Assembly (NCBI RefSeq): GCF_000717655.1
Contig: NZ_JNZY01000009.1
Span: 1-64,000 of the forward strand
Reading direction: 5' to 3'
DNA from: Streptomyces katrae
Lineage (GTDB): Bacteria; Actinomycetota; Actinomycetes; Streptomycetales; Streptomycetaceae
Length of the DNA: 64,000 bases
Shown here: piece after piece, positions 45,493 to 58,178 of the stretch
How positions within the stretch are numbered: the first letter of the stretch is position 1
How the letters are laid out: each line of letters begins with the position of its first letter
Made by a program: the position numbers and the translations under genes
The notes under the pieces: generated by a model
What the model was told of the DNA's origin: nothing
The model's database searches: none
What the model saw: only the letters and a program-made list of their open reading frames with translations

Positions 45493-47691
45493 CTACTGTG
45501 CCGGGGTTTCCGCATGGGTCGGAGAGGCCGAGAGTTCCGCCGTGATGTCCGCCGGACGGCGCCAGCCGCGTTCGCCACGGGCCAGGAGCCAGGCCGTGGC
45601 CTCCTGCGGGGGCATGGCGGCCGCGACCAGCCAGCCCTGGACTGCGTCGCAGCCCAGGTCGCGCAGGCGCTCCCAGGTCTCGTCGTCCTCCACGCCCTCG
45701 GCGACGACGAGCAGCCCCAGCGAGTGCGCCAGGTCCACCGTGCAGCGCACGATCTCCGCGTCCTGCGCGTCCACCGCGAGCCGCGCCACGAACGAGCGGT
45801 CGATCTTCAGCTCGCTGACCGGCAGCCGCCGCAGGTGCACCAGGGAGGAGTAGCCCGTGCCGAAGTCGTCGAGCGACATCTTGACGCCGTGGCCGGTCAG
45901 GCCCGCCATGGTGTCGGCCGCCCGCTGCGGGTCCTCCAGCAGGACGTGTTCCGTTATCTCCAGCTGGAGCCCGCTGGCCGGGACCCCGTGCCGGGCCAGC
46001 CGGGCCGCGACCGCGCCGGCGAAGCCGGGGGTGTGGACGTCGCGCGGCGAGACGTTGACGGCGACCGGGACCTTCAGGCCCTGCGCCCGCCACCGCGCCA
46101 CCTGGGCGAGGGCCGTCTCGAGGACGTACTCGGTGAGGTGGGGCATGAGCCCCGAGGTCTCGGCGATCGCGATGAACTCGTCGGGCGAGACCCGGCCCCG
46201 CTCCGGATGCACCCAGCGCACCAGGGCTTCGAGCCCGGCCACCTGGCCGTCGAAGCGGACCTTGGGCTGGTAGTGGAGTTCCACTTCACCGGCGTCGAGG
46301 GCCCGCCGCAGATCGCCGAGGAGACCGAGGCGGTCGGGAGTGTTGCTGTCCCGCTTGGACTCGTACACCTCCACGCCCGTACGGTCGCGCTTCGCCTGGT
46401 ACATCGCGACGTCGGCGCGGCGCAGCAGCCCCTCCGCGTCCAGCGCGTGGTCGGGGAAGACGGCGAGGCCGGCGCTGGCCTCCAGGACGAGGGTGAGGCC
46501 GTCCAGGTCGAGAGGAGAGCTGAGCTCGCCGACGAGGTGGCGGGCGACCCGCTGGGCGCTGGTGGTGGAGTCGGCGACGGGCAGGAGCACGGCGAACTCG
46601 TCGCCGCCGAGGCGGGCTGCCTCGGCGTCCTCGGGCAGGGCCTGGCGGAGCCGGTCGGCGATCTGGAGGAGCAGCCGGTCGCCGGCGAGGTGGCCCAGCG
46701 TGTCGTTGACCGCGCGGAACCGGTCCAGGTCGATCAGCACAAGAGCTGACCGGGTGCCCGAACGTTCAGCCTCGTCCAGAGCGGACCACGCCCGCTCCAG
46801 GAGCCACTGGCGGTTGGGCAGCCCGGTCAGCGGATCGCGCAGCTGTTCCTCGGCGCGCGCCCGGGCGATCCACAGGGTGGAGTCGAGGGCGATCAGAGGT
46901 ACGGCGAACAGTGGCAGCAGCACCGGCTGCGTCACGGCGACCACGCAGATCAGCGGGGCGATGCCGAGCAGGGCGACGGCCACTAAGGCCTGCCGGAGCA
47001 GGGCCGTGCGGGCGACGGTGGGCAGGGCGCCGCCGCGCGGGGTCAGCGCGAGCCACAGCAGCACCTTGGTGACCAGAAGGTAGGCCAGGGCCACCAGGAT
47101 GACCTCGGGCGCCGCCTCCAGCCCCCAGGCGGTGGGCCGCCACGGCGTCTCGACGGTCGGTGCCTCGCCGAACGCGGCGAGTACGAGGGCCCCCGCGCCG
47201 ATGCCGAGGATGTCGGTGGCGCCGTGCAGCAGCCCTTGGCGCCAGCGGTGCCGGCGGGCGGCCCCGACCAGGGAGACCACCGCGAGCGAGACGAGTCCCG
47301 CGGGTACCCACCCGTACAGGAGGAGCACGCCGAGGGTGAGGGCCGCGCCCGACCCGGTGCCGCCCCACCAGCGGTCGCGGCCCAGCGCGACCAGGTGGCC
47401 CACGATGATGCCGGTCAGCAGGGCGAGTGCCCAGCCGACCGGGCCGCCGGGGAACAGGGCATGACGGTCACTCAGCGCGGAGACCATGCCCGCTGCCAGG
47501 ACCACGGCGGACAGGCCCACGATGACGAAGGGCAGCACGGTGCGCTGCCCCGCTCCGCCCGGTCCCGCGCCGGTGTCGAGCGGGTGGGTGTCCGGCGTCC
47601 TGGAACCCAGGACACCGAGCCGGCCCGTCCGCATGGACGGGATCTCCCCGCCGACATCAGGTGACGGGTCGGCGCTTTCGGTGGGTTTCAT
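45493..47691 (-). CDS. rmdB: Membrane GGDEF-EAL protein, probable c-di-GMP phosphodiesterase
   Basis: This 732-aa protein has about eight hydrophobic segments (about 53-275), then GGDEF (LGGDEF, 361-366) without an upstream RxxD inhibition site, then a complete EAL domain: LEALVRW (about 487-493), [28 protein letters not shown] and [10 protein letters not shown]. All metal and catalytic residues are retained, so c-di-GMP hydrolysis is expected. Its place between gatC and ligA matches rmdB (SCO5495), which I recall as affecting development. The start ATG 47691 has AGGGA 6 nt upstream. It contrasts with the GGDEF gene at 20380, whose EAL domain is degenerate. Confidence 0.9.
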   Translation of the reverse strand: MKPTESADPSPDVGGEIPSMRTGRLGVLGSRTPDTHPLDTGAGPGGAGQRTVLPFVIVGLSAVVLAAGMVSALSDRHALFPGGPVGWALALLTGIIVGHLVALGRDRWWGGTGSGAALTLGVLLLYGWVPAGLVSLAVVSLVGAARRHRWRQGLLHGATDILGIGAGALVLAAFGEAPTVETPWRPTAWGLEAAPEVILVALAYLLVTKVLLWLALTPRGGALPTVARTALLRQALVAVALLGIAPLICVVAVTQPVLLPLFAVPLIALDSTLWIARARAEEQLRDPLTGLPNRQWLLERAWSALDEAERSGTRSALVLIDLDRFRAVNDTLGHLAGDRLLLQIADRLRQALPEDAEAARLGGDEFAVLLPVADSTTSAQRVARHLVGELSSPLDLDGLTLVLEASAGLAVFPDHALDAEGLLRRADVAMYQAKRDRTGVEVYESKRDSNTPDRLGLLGDLRRALDAGEVELHYQPKVRFDGQVAGLEALVRWVHPERGRVSPDEFIAIAETSGLMPHLTEYVLETALAQVARWRAQGLKVPVAVNVSPRDVHTPGFAGAVAARLARHGVPASGLQLEITEHVLLEDPQRAADTMAGLTGHGVKMSLDDFGTGYSSLVHLRRLPVSELKIDRSFVARLAVDAQDAEIVRCTVDLAHSLGLLVVAEGVEDDETWERLRDLGCDAVQGWLVAAAMPPQEATAWLLARGERGWRRPADITAELSASPTHAETPAQ

Positions 47692-48089
47692 GCCCGTCCC
47701 TCTCACAGCCGGCAATGCCGATGCCACGCGATGGCCCCGATGTCATGCCACCACGGCTGGAATCGCATCCCGCAGCCGTGCACGACAGGCGCACCCCTCA
47801 ACAGTAGGACGCGAGAGGCTCCCAGGGGCAGCGGTCGGCGGCGGTTGCCCGAATGCGACCCAGCCATCCTCATCAGTACGGTATCCGCCGAACGGGTGAG
47901 TTTGAACCAGGACCCTCGGGTCACCCATCCGATGATCCGACAGGTCACCGCCCTGCGAACAGCCCTGTACCAGCCTTTTACCACCGGGCGTTGCGCCTGG
48001 CGTGCGCCCGCCCGCACGGCCGCACACCACGCATCCGTTCGCCTTCACCTATTCCCGGATACGCGTCCCGCCGTGTCGTTCAGGGGGTA
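47692..48089. other. 398-bp gene-free stretch between ligA and rmdB
   Basis: I find no supported gene on either strand. It holds the rmdB promoter candidate (47878-47906) and, after it, an untranslated leader of about 180 nt. No clear BldD box or terminator was found. Confidence 0.5.
47878..47906 (-). promoter_or_regulatory. Probable rmdB promoter
   Basis: On the minus strand TTCAAA (47901-47906) and TACCGT (47878-47883) are separated by 17 bp, giving a good -35/-10 pair about 190 bp before the rmdB start. Confidence 0.5.
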
Positions 48090-51314
<3,225 letters not shown>

Positions 51315-51318
<4 letters not shown>

Positions 51319-52004
51319 CGGCCGGGCCTGACGCTCAGGTCGTTGACCTCGGCGTCACGGGGCAGGTCGACGGCCATCAGGATCGTGGTGGCCACGGACT
51401 CGGGGTCGATCCAGTCGGCGGGGTCGTACTCCTTGCCCTCCTGCGAGTGCACCTTGGCCTGCATCGCGGTCGCGGTGCGGCCGGGGTAGACGGAGGTGAC
51501 CCGGATGCCGTTCGGCTTCTCCTCGGCGCGCAGCGAGTCGGCGAGCGCCTTCAGCCCGTGCTTGGAGGCGGCGTACGCGCTCCAGTCGGCGTGGGCGGTC
51601 AGGCCGGCGCCGGAGTTCACGAAGACCACGGTGGCGCGGGAGGCCCGCAGGGTGGGCAGCAGCAGCCGGGTGACCTCGGCGGGGGCGATCAGGTTCACGT
51701 TGAGCTGCTGGTGCCAGGTCTTGGGGCGCAGCTCGCCGACGGGGCCGAGGTCGACGATCCCGGCGATGTGCAGGAGGGAGTCGATCCGGTCCGGGATCGC
51801 CTGCTTGGAGAAGGCCCACGACAGCCGGTCGGGGTCGGCGAGGTCCCCGACGAGGGCGCGGGAGCCGGGGAAGCGCTCGACGAGCTGCTTGCCGCGTGCG
51901 GCGTCGCGGGCGAGCAGGACGAGGTCGTCGCCGCGTGCGTGCAGCCGGGCGGCGACGGCGGCGCCGATGCCCGCACCGGCACCGGTGATCAGGTGAGTAG
52001 CCAT
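51315..52004 (-). CDS. Short-chain dehydrogenase/reductase
   Basis: This 229-aa NAD(P)-dependent Rossmann oxidoreductase has the cofactor motif TGAGAGIG (about 7-14), HIAGIV for NNAG, a catalytic serine in FVNSGAG, and YAASKHG with catalytic Tyr and Lys (about 145-149). The substrate is unknown. The start is the ATG at 52004, with an in-frame ATG at 52013 possible. It is first in a coupled pair with the MetE-like gene. Confidence 0.88.
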
Positions 52005-52083
52005 ACGCCCCATGCTCGCACCCCCGGCGCACTGATCCGGGCCCCGGTCACCGCCCCCCCGCCGGCACGGCAGGCCGCCTCGA

Positions 52084-52245
52084 TCACGGCACGTGCGGCG
52101 GCCGCCTGCCCGGCGGTGGCGGCGGGGGCGGGGGCGGGGGCGAAGCCTGGCCGACGATCAGGTGCGGGCGCGCCGCGACGAGCCGGGCCCGCGCGTCGGC
52201 CCGCGGCCCGGCCCACCCCTCCCCGGGACCGCAGAGCACGAACAC
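52084..52245 (-). CDS. Doubtful 53-aa ORF with a poly-proline tail
   Basis: A GTG frame encodes VFVLCGPGEGWAGPRADARARL then a run of ten prolines and a stop. The first half looks coding in composition, but there is no ribosome-binding site and the tail comes from a (GCGGGG)n repeat (52122-52142). It may be the decayed end of a former gene. The stretch 52005-52258 holds no better candidate. Confidence 0.15.
   Translation of the reverse strand: MFVLCGPGEGWAGPRADARARLVAARPHLIVGQASPPPPPPPPPPGRRPPHVP
52122..52142. repeat. Hexanucleotide GCGGGG repeat
   Basis: Three full and one partial GCGGGG units run in tandem, in a region without a firm gene. On the minus strand they encode proline in all frames that matter. 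Slippage here would be likely. Confidence 0.7.
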
Positions 52246-52258
52246 GGCCGGTGGCCCG

Positions 52259-52603
52259 TCAGAGGCCGGCTTCGGAGCGCAGGCGGGCCGCCGTCTTCGT
52301 GGCGTCGTAGCCGGGCGGGACGCCGTCGACCAGGATGACCTCGCCCGGGATGTGGCGGGTGCGGAGCGGTACGAGGGCCTGGTAGGCCGGGGAGGCGTAC
52401 CAGGCGCGGGCCCGCTCGATGTCCGGGAAGGCGAGGACCACCACGGTCCCGGGGAAGGGGCCTTCCATGACCTCGACCTGCGCCCCGTGGACGAGGAAGC
52501 GGCCCTCGAAGGGGTCCATCGTCGACTGGATCTCCTCGATGTAGTGGAGGATCTCCTCGTTCAGCGTCTCGGGCCGGATGTGGGCGATGGCGTAAGCGGT
52601 CAT
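52259..52603 (-). CDS. DUF1330 family protein
   Basis: This 114-aa ferredoxin-like alpha/beta-barrel protein (dimeric) has AYAIAHIRPETL, GRFLVHGAQVEVMEGPFPGTVVVLAFPD and ARAWYASPAYQALVPLR, all typical of DUF1330. Members may bind small ligands; no reaction is established. The ATG at 52603 follows GGAGG at 8 nt. It is transcribed in the same direction as the SDR gene, 254 bp apart. Confidence 0.87.
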   Translation of the reverse strand: MTAYAIAHIRPETLNEEILHYIEEIQSTMDPFEGRFLVHGAQVEVMEGPFPGTVVVLAFPDIERARAWYASPAYQALVPLRTRHIPGEVILVDGVPPGYDATKTAARLRSEAGL

Positions 52604-52696
52604 GGTCGTGGCCTCCGCGCTGTCAAGTGGCATACCGGATCGGGCTGTTGATCCGATCCTGCCAAGCCGCGGAGCCGAAGGCCATGACCTCCGGGG

Positions 52697-53686
52697 TCAT
52701 GCCGCCGCGGCCGCCGGACTGCCGGGCCGGTACGTCCGGCGGTAGGCGATCGGCGAGACGCCGAGGGCCGTCCGCATGTGCTGGCGCAGCGAGTTGGCGG
52801 AGCCGAAGCCCGCCCGGTGCGCGACGAGGTCGACCGGCAGGTCGCTGGACTCCAGCAACTGGCGGGCGACTTCGAGGCGCTGGACGGTGAGCCACTGCAC
52901 CGGGGTCATGCCGACCTCGTCGCGGAACCGCCGGGTGAAGGTGCGCAGGCTCATCCGGGCGTGGGCGGCCAGCTCGGCCAGCGTGACCGGCTCGGCGAGC
53001 CGCTCGAGGGCCCAGGCGCGGGTGGCGGTGGTGGTGGCCACGGTGGGTTCGGGGACGGGCCGGTCGATGTACTGGGCCTGCCCGCCGTCGCGCCACGGCG
53101 GTACGACGCACAGCCGCGCGGCGCGGTTGGCGGCGGCGGTGCCGTGGTCGGCGCGGATCAGGTAGAGGCAGAGGTCGATGCCGGCGGCCACTCCGGCCGA
53201 GGTCAGGATGTCGCCGTCGTCGACGAAGAGCACGTCTTCGTCGAGCAGGACGCGCGGGAAGGCCCGCTGGAACTCCGGCGCGTGCGCCCAGTGCGTGGTG
53301 GCGCGCCGGCCGTCGAGCAGCCCGGCGGCGGCGAGCACCTCGGAGCCGGTGCAGATGGACACGATGCGGGTGCCGGGCCGGATGCCGGCGAGGGCGTCGG
53401 CCAGGGCCGGCGGCAGGGGCTCGGCGCGCAGGAGCCCGGGCATGGCGTGGGTGGGCGGGACGATCACGGTGTCGGCCGCGGCGAGCGCCTCGGGACCGGC
53501 GGTGACGCCGATGGTGAAGCCTGCGTCGCTGGTCACGGGCAGGCCGTCGGCGGTGCAGACGGTGACCTCGTACAGCGCGCCACCGTCCTCCGCGTGGGCG
53601 TTGCCGAACACCCGCGACGGCATTCCGAGCTCGAACGGGGCGACGCCTTCGAGGGCGAGTACGGCGATTCGATGCAAACCGGGCAT
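52697..53686 (-). CDS. GlxA/FtrA-type AraC-family regulator
   Basis: This 329-aa protein has an N-terminal DJ-1/PfpI-like domain (about 5-175, with SICTGSEVLAAAGLLDG at the nucleophile-elbow position, presumably sensory) and a C-terminal AraC double HTH (about 215-315: LAAHARMSLRTFTRRFRDEVG and VAHRAGFGSANSLRQHM). The ATG at 53686 is used. It is divergent from a quinone reductase, with a perfect 14-bp palindrome between them. It may be an activator of that gene. Confidence 0.88.
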   Translation of the reverse strand: MPGLHRIAVLALEGVAPFELGMPSRVFGNAHAEDGGALYEVTVCTADGLPVTSDAGFTIGVTAGPEALAAADTVIVPPTHAMPGLLRAEPLPPALADALAGIRPGTRIVSICTGSEVLAAAGLLDGRRATTHWAHAPEFQRAFPRVLLDEDVLFVDDGDILTSAGVAAGIDLCLYLIRADHGTAAANRAARLCVVPPWRDGGQAQYIDRPVPEPTVATTTATRAWALERLAEPVTLAELAAHARMSLRTFTRRFRDEVGMTPVQWLTVQRLEVARQLLESSDLPVDLVAHRAGFGSANSLRQHMRTALGVSPIAYRRTYRPGSPAAAAA

Positions 53687-53706
53687 GGCCAGATCCTGTC
53701 ACATGG

Positions 53707-53720
53707 TGGCCGTACGGCCA
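53707..53720. promoter_or_regulatory. Perfect 14-bp palindrome between divergent genes
   Basis: TGGCCGTACGGCCA is self-complementary and lies 20 bp upstream of the GlxA-type regulator start. A CGGCCA half-site recurs at 53741. It is a candidate operator. Confidence 0.5.
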
Positions 53721-53818
53721 ACACCGCACGGGGCTGGGTGCGGCCAAGCTGATGTCACGGCCGGGAAAACCGGCATGGAGCACCCCGAGCAACACCGAGA
53801 TCAACCAAGGAGACAGTC

Positions 53819-54742
53819 ATGCGTGCGGTCGTCGTCAGCCAGTGGGGCGGACCCGAGGTTCTCACCGAGGTCGAGATGGACCGGCCCGAGCCGGGCCTGA
53901 ACGAGGTCCTCGTACGGGTCCACGCGGCCGGCGTGAACCCGGTGGACTGGAAGACCCGGGCCAGCGGCGCCCTCATCGGCTGGGGCGAGGTCCCGATGGT
54001 CGGCTGGGACGTCTCGGGCACCGTCGAGGCGGTGGGGCCGGGCGTGACGCTGTACCGCGAGGGCGACGAGGTGTACGGCATGCCGAACTTCCCGCGCCAG
54101 GCGGGCGGCTACGCCGAGTACGTGGTCGCCCCGGCGCGGCACTTCGCCCGCAAGCCGGCCTCCCTGGACCACGTGCAGGCGGCGGCCCTGCCGCTGGCGG
54201 CGCTGACCGCCTGGCAGGCCCTGGTGGACACGGCCGGTGTCACGGCCGGGCAGCGGGTGCTGGTCCACGCGGCGGCCGGCGGAGTCGGCCACCTGGCGGT
54301 GCAGATCGCCAAGGCGCGCGGCGCGTACGTGATCGGCACGGCCAGCGCGGCCAAGCACGAGCTGCTGCGCGAGCTGGGCGCCGACGAGGTGCTCGACTAC
54401 CGCACCACGGACTTCGAGGACGCCGTCTCGGAGGTGGACGTCGTCATCGACGCGGTGGGCGGGGACTACGGCCGGCGCTCGCTGAAGGTCCTGAAGCCCG
54501 GCGGCCACCTGGTGACCCTGCCCGGCCCGGACGGGATCCCGGCCGACCCGCAGGGCGTCCACGCCGCCTGGGTCCTCGTCGAGCCGGACCTCAAGGGCCT
54601 GCAGGAGATCGCGGCCCTCGCCGACCAGGGCCTGCTGAAGCCGCTGGTCGACACGGTCCTGCCGCTGGAGCAGGCCGCGAAGGCCCACGAGATCGGCGAG
54701 CTGGGCCGGACCACCGGGAAGATCGTCCTCACGGTCGGCTAG
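53819..54742 (+). CDS. NADPH:quinone reductase-like (MDR superfamily)
   Basis: This 307-aa soluble reductase has a GroES-like N-terminal part with NPVDWKTRASG (about 40-50), and a Rossmann domain with HAAAGGVGHLAVQIAKARGAYVIGTAS (about 150-176), LGADEVLDYR, and VIDAVGGD. No zinc site is seen. The ATG follows AAGGAG. It is divergent from the GlxA-type regulator and probably controlled by it. The substrate is unknown, probably a quinone or enone. Confidence 0.88.
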   Translation: MRAVVVSQWGGPEVLTEVEMDRPEPGLNEVLVRVHAAGVNPVDWKTRASGALIGWGEVPMVGWDVSGTVEAVGPGVTLYREGDEVYGMPNFPRQAGGYAEYVVAPARHFARKPASLDHVQAAALPLAALTAWQALVDTAGVTAGQRVLVHAAAGGVGHLAVQIAKARGAYVIGTASAAKHELLRELGADEVLDYRTTDFEDAVSEVDVVIDAVGGDYGRRSLKVLKPGGHLVTLPGPDGIPADPQGVHAAWVLVEPDLKGLQEIAALADQGLLKPLVDTVLPLEQAAKAHEIGELGRTTGKIVLTVG

Positions 54743-54888
54743 ACGGCCCGGGAGCCAGGGGCGGTCGCAGGGGCTTCGCGAACACCTCCACGGCCCGGTC
54801 ACCGGGACACTCCGATGCCCGTCCCGGCCCCTTCCGAGTCCGGCCGCGCCTCCCCGCTCCCGCACTCGGGGCGGGGCGGGGCGGGGCC

Positions 54889-56052
54889 TCACACGGACGC
54901 GGCCGTGGCCCGGGTGGTCGTCGCGATGGTGGCGGAACCGACCACGCGGGTGCCGTCGTAGAGCACGATCGCCTGGCCGGGGGCCACGCCGCGGACCGGC
55001 TCCGTGAAGCGGACCCGCAGCTCGCCGTCCACCATCTCCGCGAAGACCTCGGTCTCGCCGCCGTGGGCGCGCAGCTGCGCGGTGTACGTACCCGGGGCGG
55101 CGGCCGTGGAGCCGCACCAGCGGGGGCGGATCGCGGTCAGGGCGCTGACGTCGAGGGCCTCGGCGGGGCCGACGGTGACGGTGTTGTTCACCGGCGAGAT
55201 GTCGAGGACGTAGCGCGGCTTGCCGTCGGGGGCGGGGTGGCCGATCCGCAGGCCCTTGCGCTGGCCGATGGTGAAGCCGAAGGCGCCGTCGTGGGTGCCG
55301 ACCTTCTCGCCCGTCGCCTCGTCGACGATGTCGCCCTCGGCCTTGCCGAGGCGGTTCGCGAGGAAGCCCTGGGTGTCGCCGTCGGCGATGAAGCAGATGT
55401 CGTGGCTGTCGGGCTTCTTCGCGACGGCCAGGCCGCGCTCCTCCGCCTCCGCCCGGATCTCGTCCTTCGTCGTGAGGGTGTCGCCGAGCGGGAAGAGCGC
55501 GTGGGCGAGCTGCTTCTCGTCGAGGACGCCGAGGACGTACGACTGGTCCTTGGCCATGTCGGAGGCGCGGTGCAGCTCGCGGGAGCCGTCCTCGTGCACC
55601 ACGACGGTGGCGTAGTGGCCGGTGCAGACGGCGTCGAAGCCGAGGGCGAGGGCCTTGTCGAGCAGCGCCGCGAACTTGATCTTCTCGTTGCAGCGCAGGC
55701 AGGGGTTCGGGGTGCGCCCGGCCTCGTACTCGGAGATGAAGTCCTCGACCACGTCCTCGCGGAAACGCTCGGCCAGGTCCCAGACGTAGAACGGGATGCC
55801 GATGACGTCGGCGGCGCGGCGGGCGTCGCGGGAGTCCTCGATGGTGCAGCAGCCGCGGGCGCCGGTCCGGAAGGACTGCGGGTTCGCGGAGAGCGCGAGG
55901 TGGACGCCGGTCACGTCGTGCCCGGCTTCGACCGCGCGGGCGGCGGCGACGGCGGAGTCCACGCCGCCGGACATGGCGGCCAGGACACGAAGTGGGGGTC
56001 CCCCCAGCGCAGCGAGGGGGCGGCGGGCGGTGCGCGGCAGGTTCTCAGTCAT
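54889..56052 (-). CDS. mnmA: tRNA-specific 2-thiouridylase
   Basis: This 387-aa enzyme uses ATP to place sulfur on U34 of Lys, Glu and Gln tRNAs. PP-loop [13 protein letters not shown] is at about 29-41. Catalytic cysteines lie in [14 protein letters not shown] (about 112-125) and [11 protein letters not shown], and the beta-barrel C-terminal domain follows. The N-terminus is unusual: about eight extra residues (PLAALGGP) come from a GC-rich repeat inside the gene. The ATG is at 56052. The cysteine desulfurase two genes upstream is the likely sulfur source. Confidence 0.94.
   Translation of the reverse strand: MTENLPRTARRPLAALGGPPLRVLAAMSGGVDSAVAAARAVEAGHDVTGVHLALSANPQSFRTGARGCCTIEDSRDARRAADVIGIPFYVWDLAERFREDVVEDFISEYEAGRTPNPCLRCNEKIKFAALLDKALALGFDAVCTGHYATVVVHEDGSRELHRASDMAKDQSYVLGVLDEKQLAHALFPLGDTLTTKDEIRAEAEERGLAVAKKPDSHDICFIADGDTQGFLANRLGKAEGDIVDEATGEKVGTHDGAFGFTIGQRKGLRIGHPAPDGKPRYVLDISPVNNTVTVGPAEALDVSALTAIRPRWCGSTAAAPGTYTAQLRAHGGETEVFAEMVDGELRVRFTEPVRGVAPGQAIVLYDGTRVVGSATIATTTRATAASV
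55993..56020. repeat. GC palindromic repeat inside the mnmA 5' coding region
   Basis: A C/G-tract palindrome, TGGGGGTCCCCCCA followed by GCGCAGCGAGGGGG, lies in frame in mnmA codons about 11-20. Similar elements are common between Streptomyces genes, so this looks like an insertion of one into a coding region. Confidence 0.5.
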
Positions 56053-56121
56053 AGCACCGTCCAGAGTACGGGGGAACCGCCCGGGGTCACAGCGCGTTAT
56101 CGGGTGCAGGGGGTGGATCAC

Positions 56122-56805
56122 ATGGGGAGCAAGATCGAAGCTGTACCGAAGGCGGCGCCGCGCAGGACCCGCCGGGCGGTGCTGTTCGGGGGGCTCGGGG
56201 TCTTCACGGTGGCGGCGATCGCCGGGCAGGACGAGCTGCGGCGTGCCTGGTGGCTGCTGCCGGGGGTGGGCAAGCCCCGCAAGGAGGGCGAGGTGGACCA
56301 CGTGGGCGTGGGCTGGACCTCGGCCTCCCCGGCGAACTGGCGGATGGCGGACCGGCCCGAGGACTACCGGGTGGACCGGATCGTCGTGCATGTCACGCAG
56401 GGCAGCTTCGCGTCCTCCGTGGACGCCTTCAAGAACCCGTTCCACCAGGCGTCGGCGCACTACATAGTCGGCCAGGACGGCCGCATCGAGCAGATGGTGC
56501 GCGAGATGGACGTCGCCTTCCACTCGGGCAACCGCGCGATGAACGAGCGCAGCGTCGGCATCGAGCACGAGGGCTTCGTGGACCGGCCGCAGGACTTCAC
56601 GGAGGCGATGTACGCGGCCTCGGCCCGGCTGGCCGCTGACATATGCCGCAGATACGGCATACCGGTGGACCGTACGCACATGGTGGCCCACTCCGAGGTC
56701 CGGGGCACCGACCACACGGACCCGGGCCGCCACTGGGACTGGGACCGGTACCTGGGCCTGGTCCGCTCGGAGCTCGCGGTGACCCCCGCCCAGGCCTCGG
56801 GCTGA
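56122..56805 (+). CDS. Exported N-acetylmuramoyl-L-alanine amidase (Amidase_2/PGRP)
   Basis: This 227-aa zinc amidase cuts the bond between muramic acid and the peptide stem of peptidoglycan. A Tat-like signal ([12 protein letters not shown] and a hydrophobic stretch to about 36) suggests export. Zinc ligands are His in IVVHVTQGS (about residue 94), His in HMVAHSEV (about 195) and Asp in TDPGRHWDW. The Glu in GIEHEGFV is near 155. The ATG at 56122 is used. It is divergent from mnmA and convergent with the desulfurase. Confidence 0.9.
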   Translation: MGSKIEAVPKAAPRRTRRAVLFGGLGVFTVAAIAGQDELRRAWWLLPGVGKPRKEGEVDHVGVGWTSASPANWRMADRPEDYRVDRIVVHVTQGSFASSVDAFKNPFHQASAHYIVGQDGRIEQMVREMDVAFHSGNRAMNERSVGIEHEGFVDRPQDFTEAMYAASARLAADICRRYGIPVDRTHMVAHSEVRGTDHTDPGRHWDWDRYLGLVRSELAVTPAQASG

Positions 56806-56816
56806 CGGGCTGCGGA

Positions 56817-57980
56817 CTAGCTGAGGCCTGCCGTGCGGGCGCGCTCGACGGCCGGGCCGATGGCGGCGGCGACGGCCGCGACGTCCTCCTTGGTGGAGGT
56901 GTGGCCGAGGGAGAAGCGCAGGGTCCCGCGGGCCAGCTGCGGATCCGTGCCGGTGGCCAGCAGGACGTGGCTGGGCTGGGCCACGCCCGCGGTGCAGGCG
57001 GAGCCGGTGGAGCACTCGATGCCCTGGGCGTCCAGCAGGAGCAGCAGGGAGTCGCCCTCGCAGCCGGGGAAGCTGAAGTGGGCGTTGGCCGGGAGCCGGT
57101 CGTCCGGGTCCCCGCCGAGGACGGCGTCGGGCACCTCCCGGAGCACGGCGGCGACCAGTTCGTCGCGCAGTGCGCCGATCTCGGCGGCGAACCGCTCCCG
57201 CCGCTCGGCGGCGATCACGGCGGCCACCGCGAAGGCGGCGACGGCGGGCACGTCGAGGGTCCCGGAGCGCACGTGCCGCTCCTGGCCACCGCCGTGCAGG
57301 ACGGGTACGGGGCTCTGGTCGCGGCCGAGCAGCAGCGCGCCGATGCCGTACGGGCCGCCGACCTTGTGGCCGCTGACGGTCATCGCGGCGAGGCCGCTTT
57401 CGCCGAAGCGGACGTCGAGCTGGCCGAAGGCCTGGACGGCGTCGGAGTGCAGGGGGATCGCGAACTCGCGGGCGACGGCGGCCAGTTCGTGGACCGGCAT
57501 GACGGTGCCGATCTCGTTGTTGGCCCACATGACGGTGGCCAGGGCCACGTCGTCGGGGTTGCGCGCGATGGCTTCCCGGAGGGCCCCGGGGTGCACGCGG
57601 CCGTAGCGGTCGACGGGGAGGTACTCGACCTGGGCGCCCTCGTGCTCGCCGAGCCAGTGGACGGCGTCGAGCACGGCGTGGTGCTCGACGGGGCTGGCGA
57701 GCACCCGGGTCCGGGCGGGGTCCCGGTCGCGCCGGGCCCAGTAGAGGCCCTTGACGGCGAGGTTGTCGGCCTCCGTGCCGCCCGCGGTGAAGACCACCTC
57801 GCTCGGGCGGGCGCCGAGTGCCTCGGCGAGGGCCTCGCGGGCCTCCTCGACGGTACGGCGGGCGCGGCGGCCGGCGGCGTGGAGGGAGGACGCGTTACCC
57901 GTGGCGGCGAACTGCGCGGTCATCGCCGCAGCGGCCTCCGGGAGCATCGGAGTGGTGGCGGCGTGGTCGAGGTAGGCCAT
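56817..57980 (-). CDS. Cysteine desulfurase (NifS/IscS-like)
   Basis: This 387-aa PLP enzyme removes sulfur from cysteine as a persulfide. [16 protein letters not shown] is the start signature. The PLP lysine is in [12 protein letters not shown] (about 202-213). The active-site cysteine is in [10 protein letters not shown] (about 323-332, class I loop). By position next to mnmA it is probably the sulfur donor for tRNA thiolation, and possibly for Fe-S clusters. The ATG is at 57980. The 198-bp stretch upstream (57981-58178) holds nothing I can support. Confidence 0.94.
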   Translation of the reverse strand: MAYLDHAATTPMLPEAAAAMTAQFAATGNASSLHAAGRRARRTVEEAREALAEALGARPSEVVFTAGGTEADNLAVKGLYWARRDRDPARTRVLASPVEHHAVLDAVHWLGEHEGAQVEYLPVDRYGRVHPGALREAIARNPDDVALATVMWANNEIGTVMPVHELAAVAREFAIPLHSDAVQAFGQLDVRFGESGLAAMTVSGHKVGGPYGIGALLLGRDQSPVPVLHGGGQERHVRSGTLDVPAVAAFAVAAVIAAERRERFAAEIGALRDELVAAVLREVPDAVLGGDPDDRLPANAHFSFPGCEGDSLLLLLDAQGIECSTGSACTAGVAQPSHVLLATGTDPQLARGTLRFSLGHTSTKEDVAAVAAAIGPAVERARTAGLS

Positions 57981-58178
57981 GATCCCCCGATTCTACGAGT
58001 CCGCTCCACGGGGCCGGACCCCGCGGGCCCCCGCCCTCCCGCCAGGCCCCGCCCGGCAGCCGCCGGCCGGCCCGGGCGGGCTCACCCGGCGCCTGGCCCG
58101 GACCCCGCTCGGGCCCCTGCCCCCGAACGGCCACTCCTCAAACCCCGCCGCGGCCGGAACTCCCCGCTCCCCGCAGGG

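Noticed and set aside
47692..48089. BldD box upstream of the rmdB-like gene
   Set aside because: Near-matches such as ACCCTCGGGTCA have an extra base against the consensus, so I do not call a site.
53752..56805. 1017-codon frame joining the quinone reductase region to the amidase
   Set aside because: Only its last 227 codons resemble a protein (the amidase). The first part runs out of frame through the reductase gene and antisense to mnmA.
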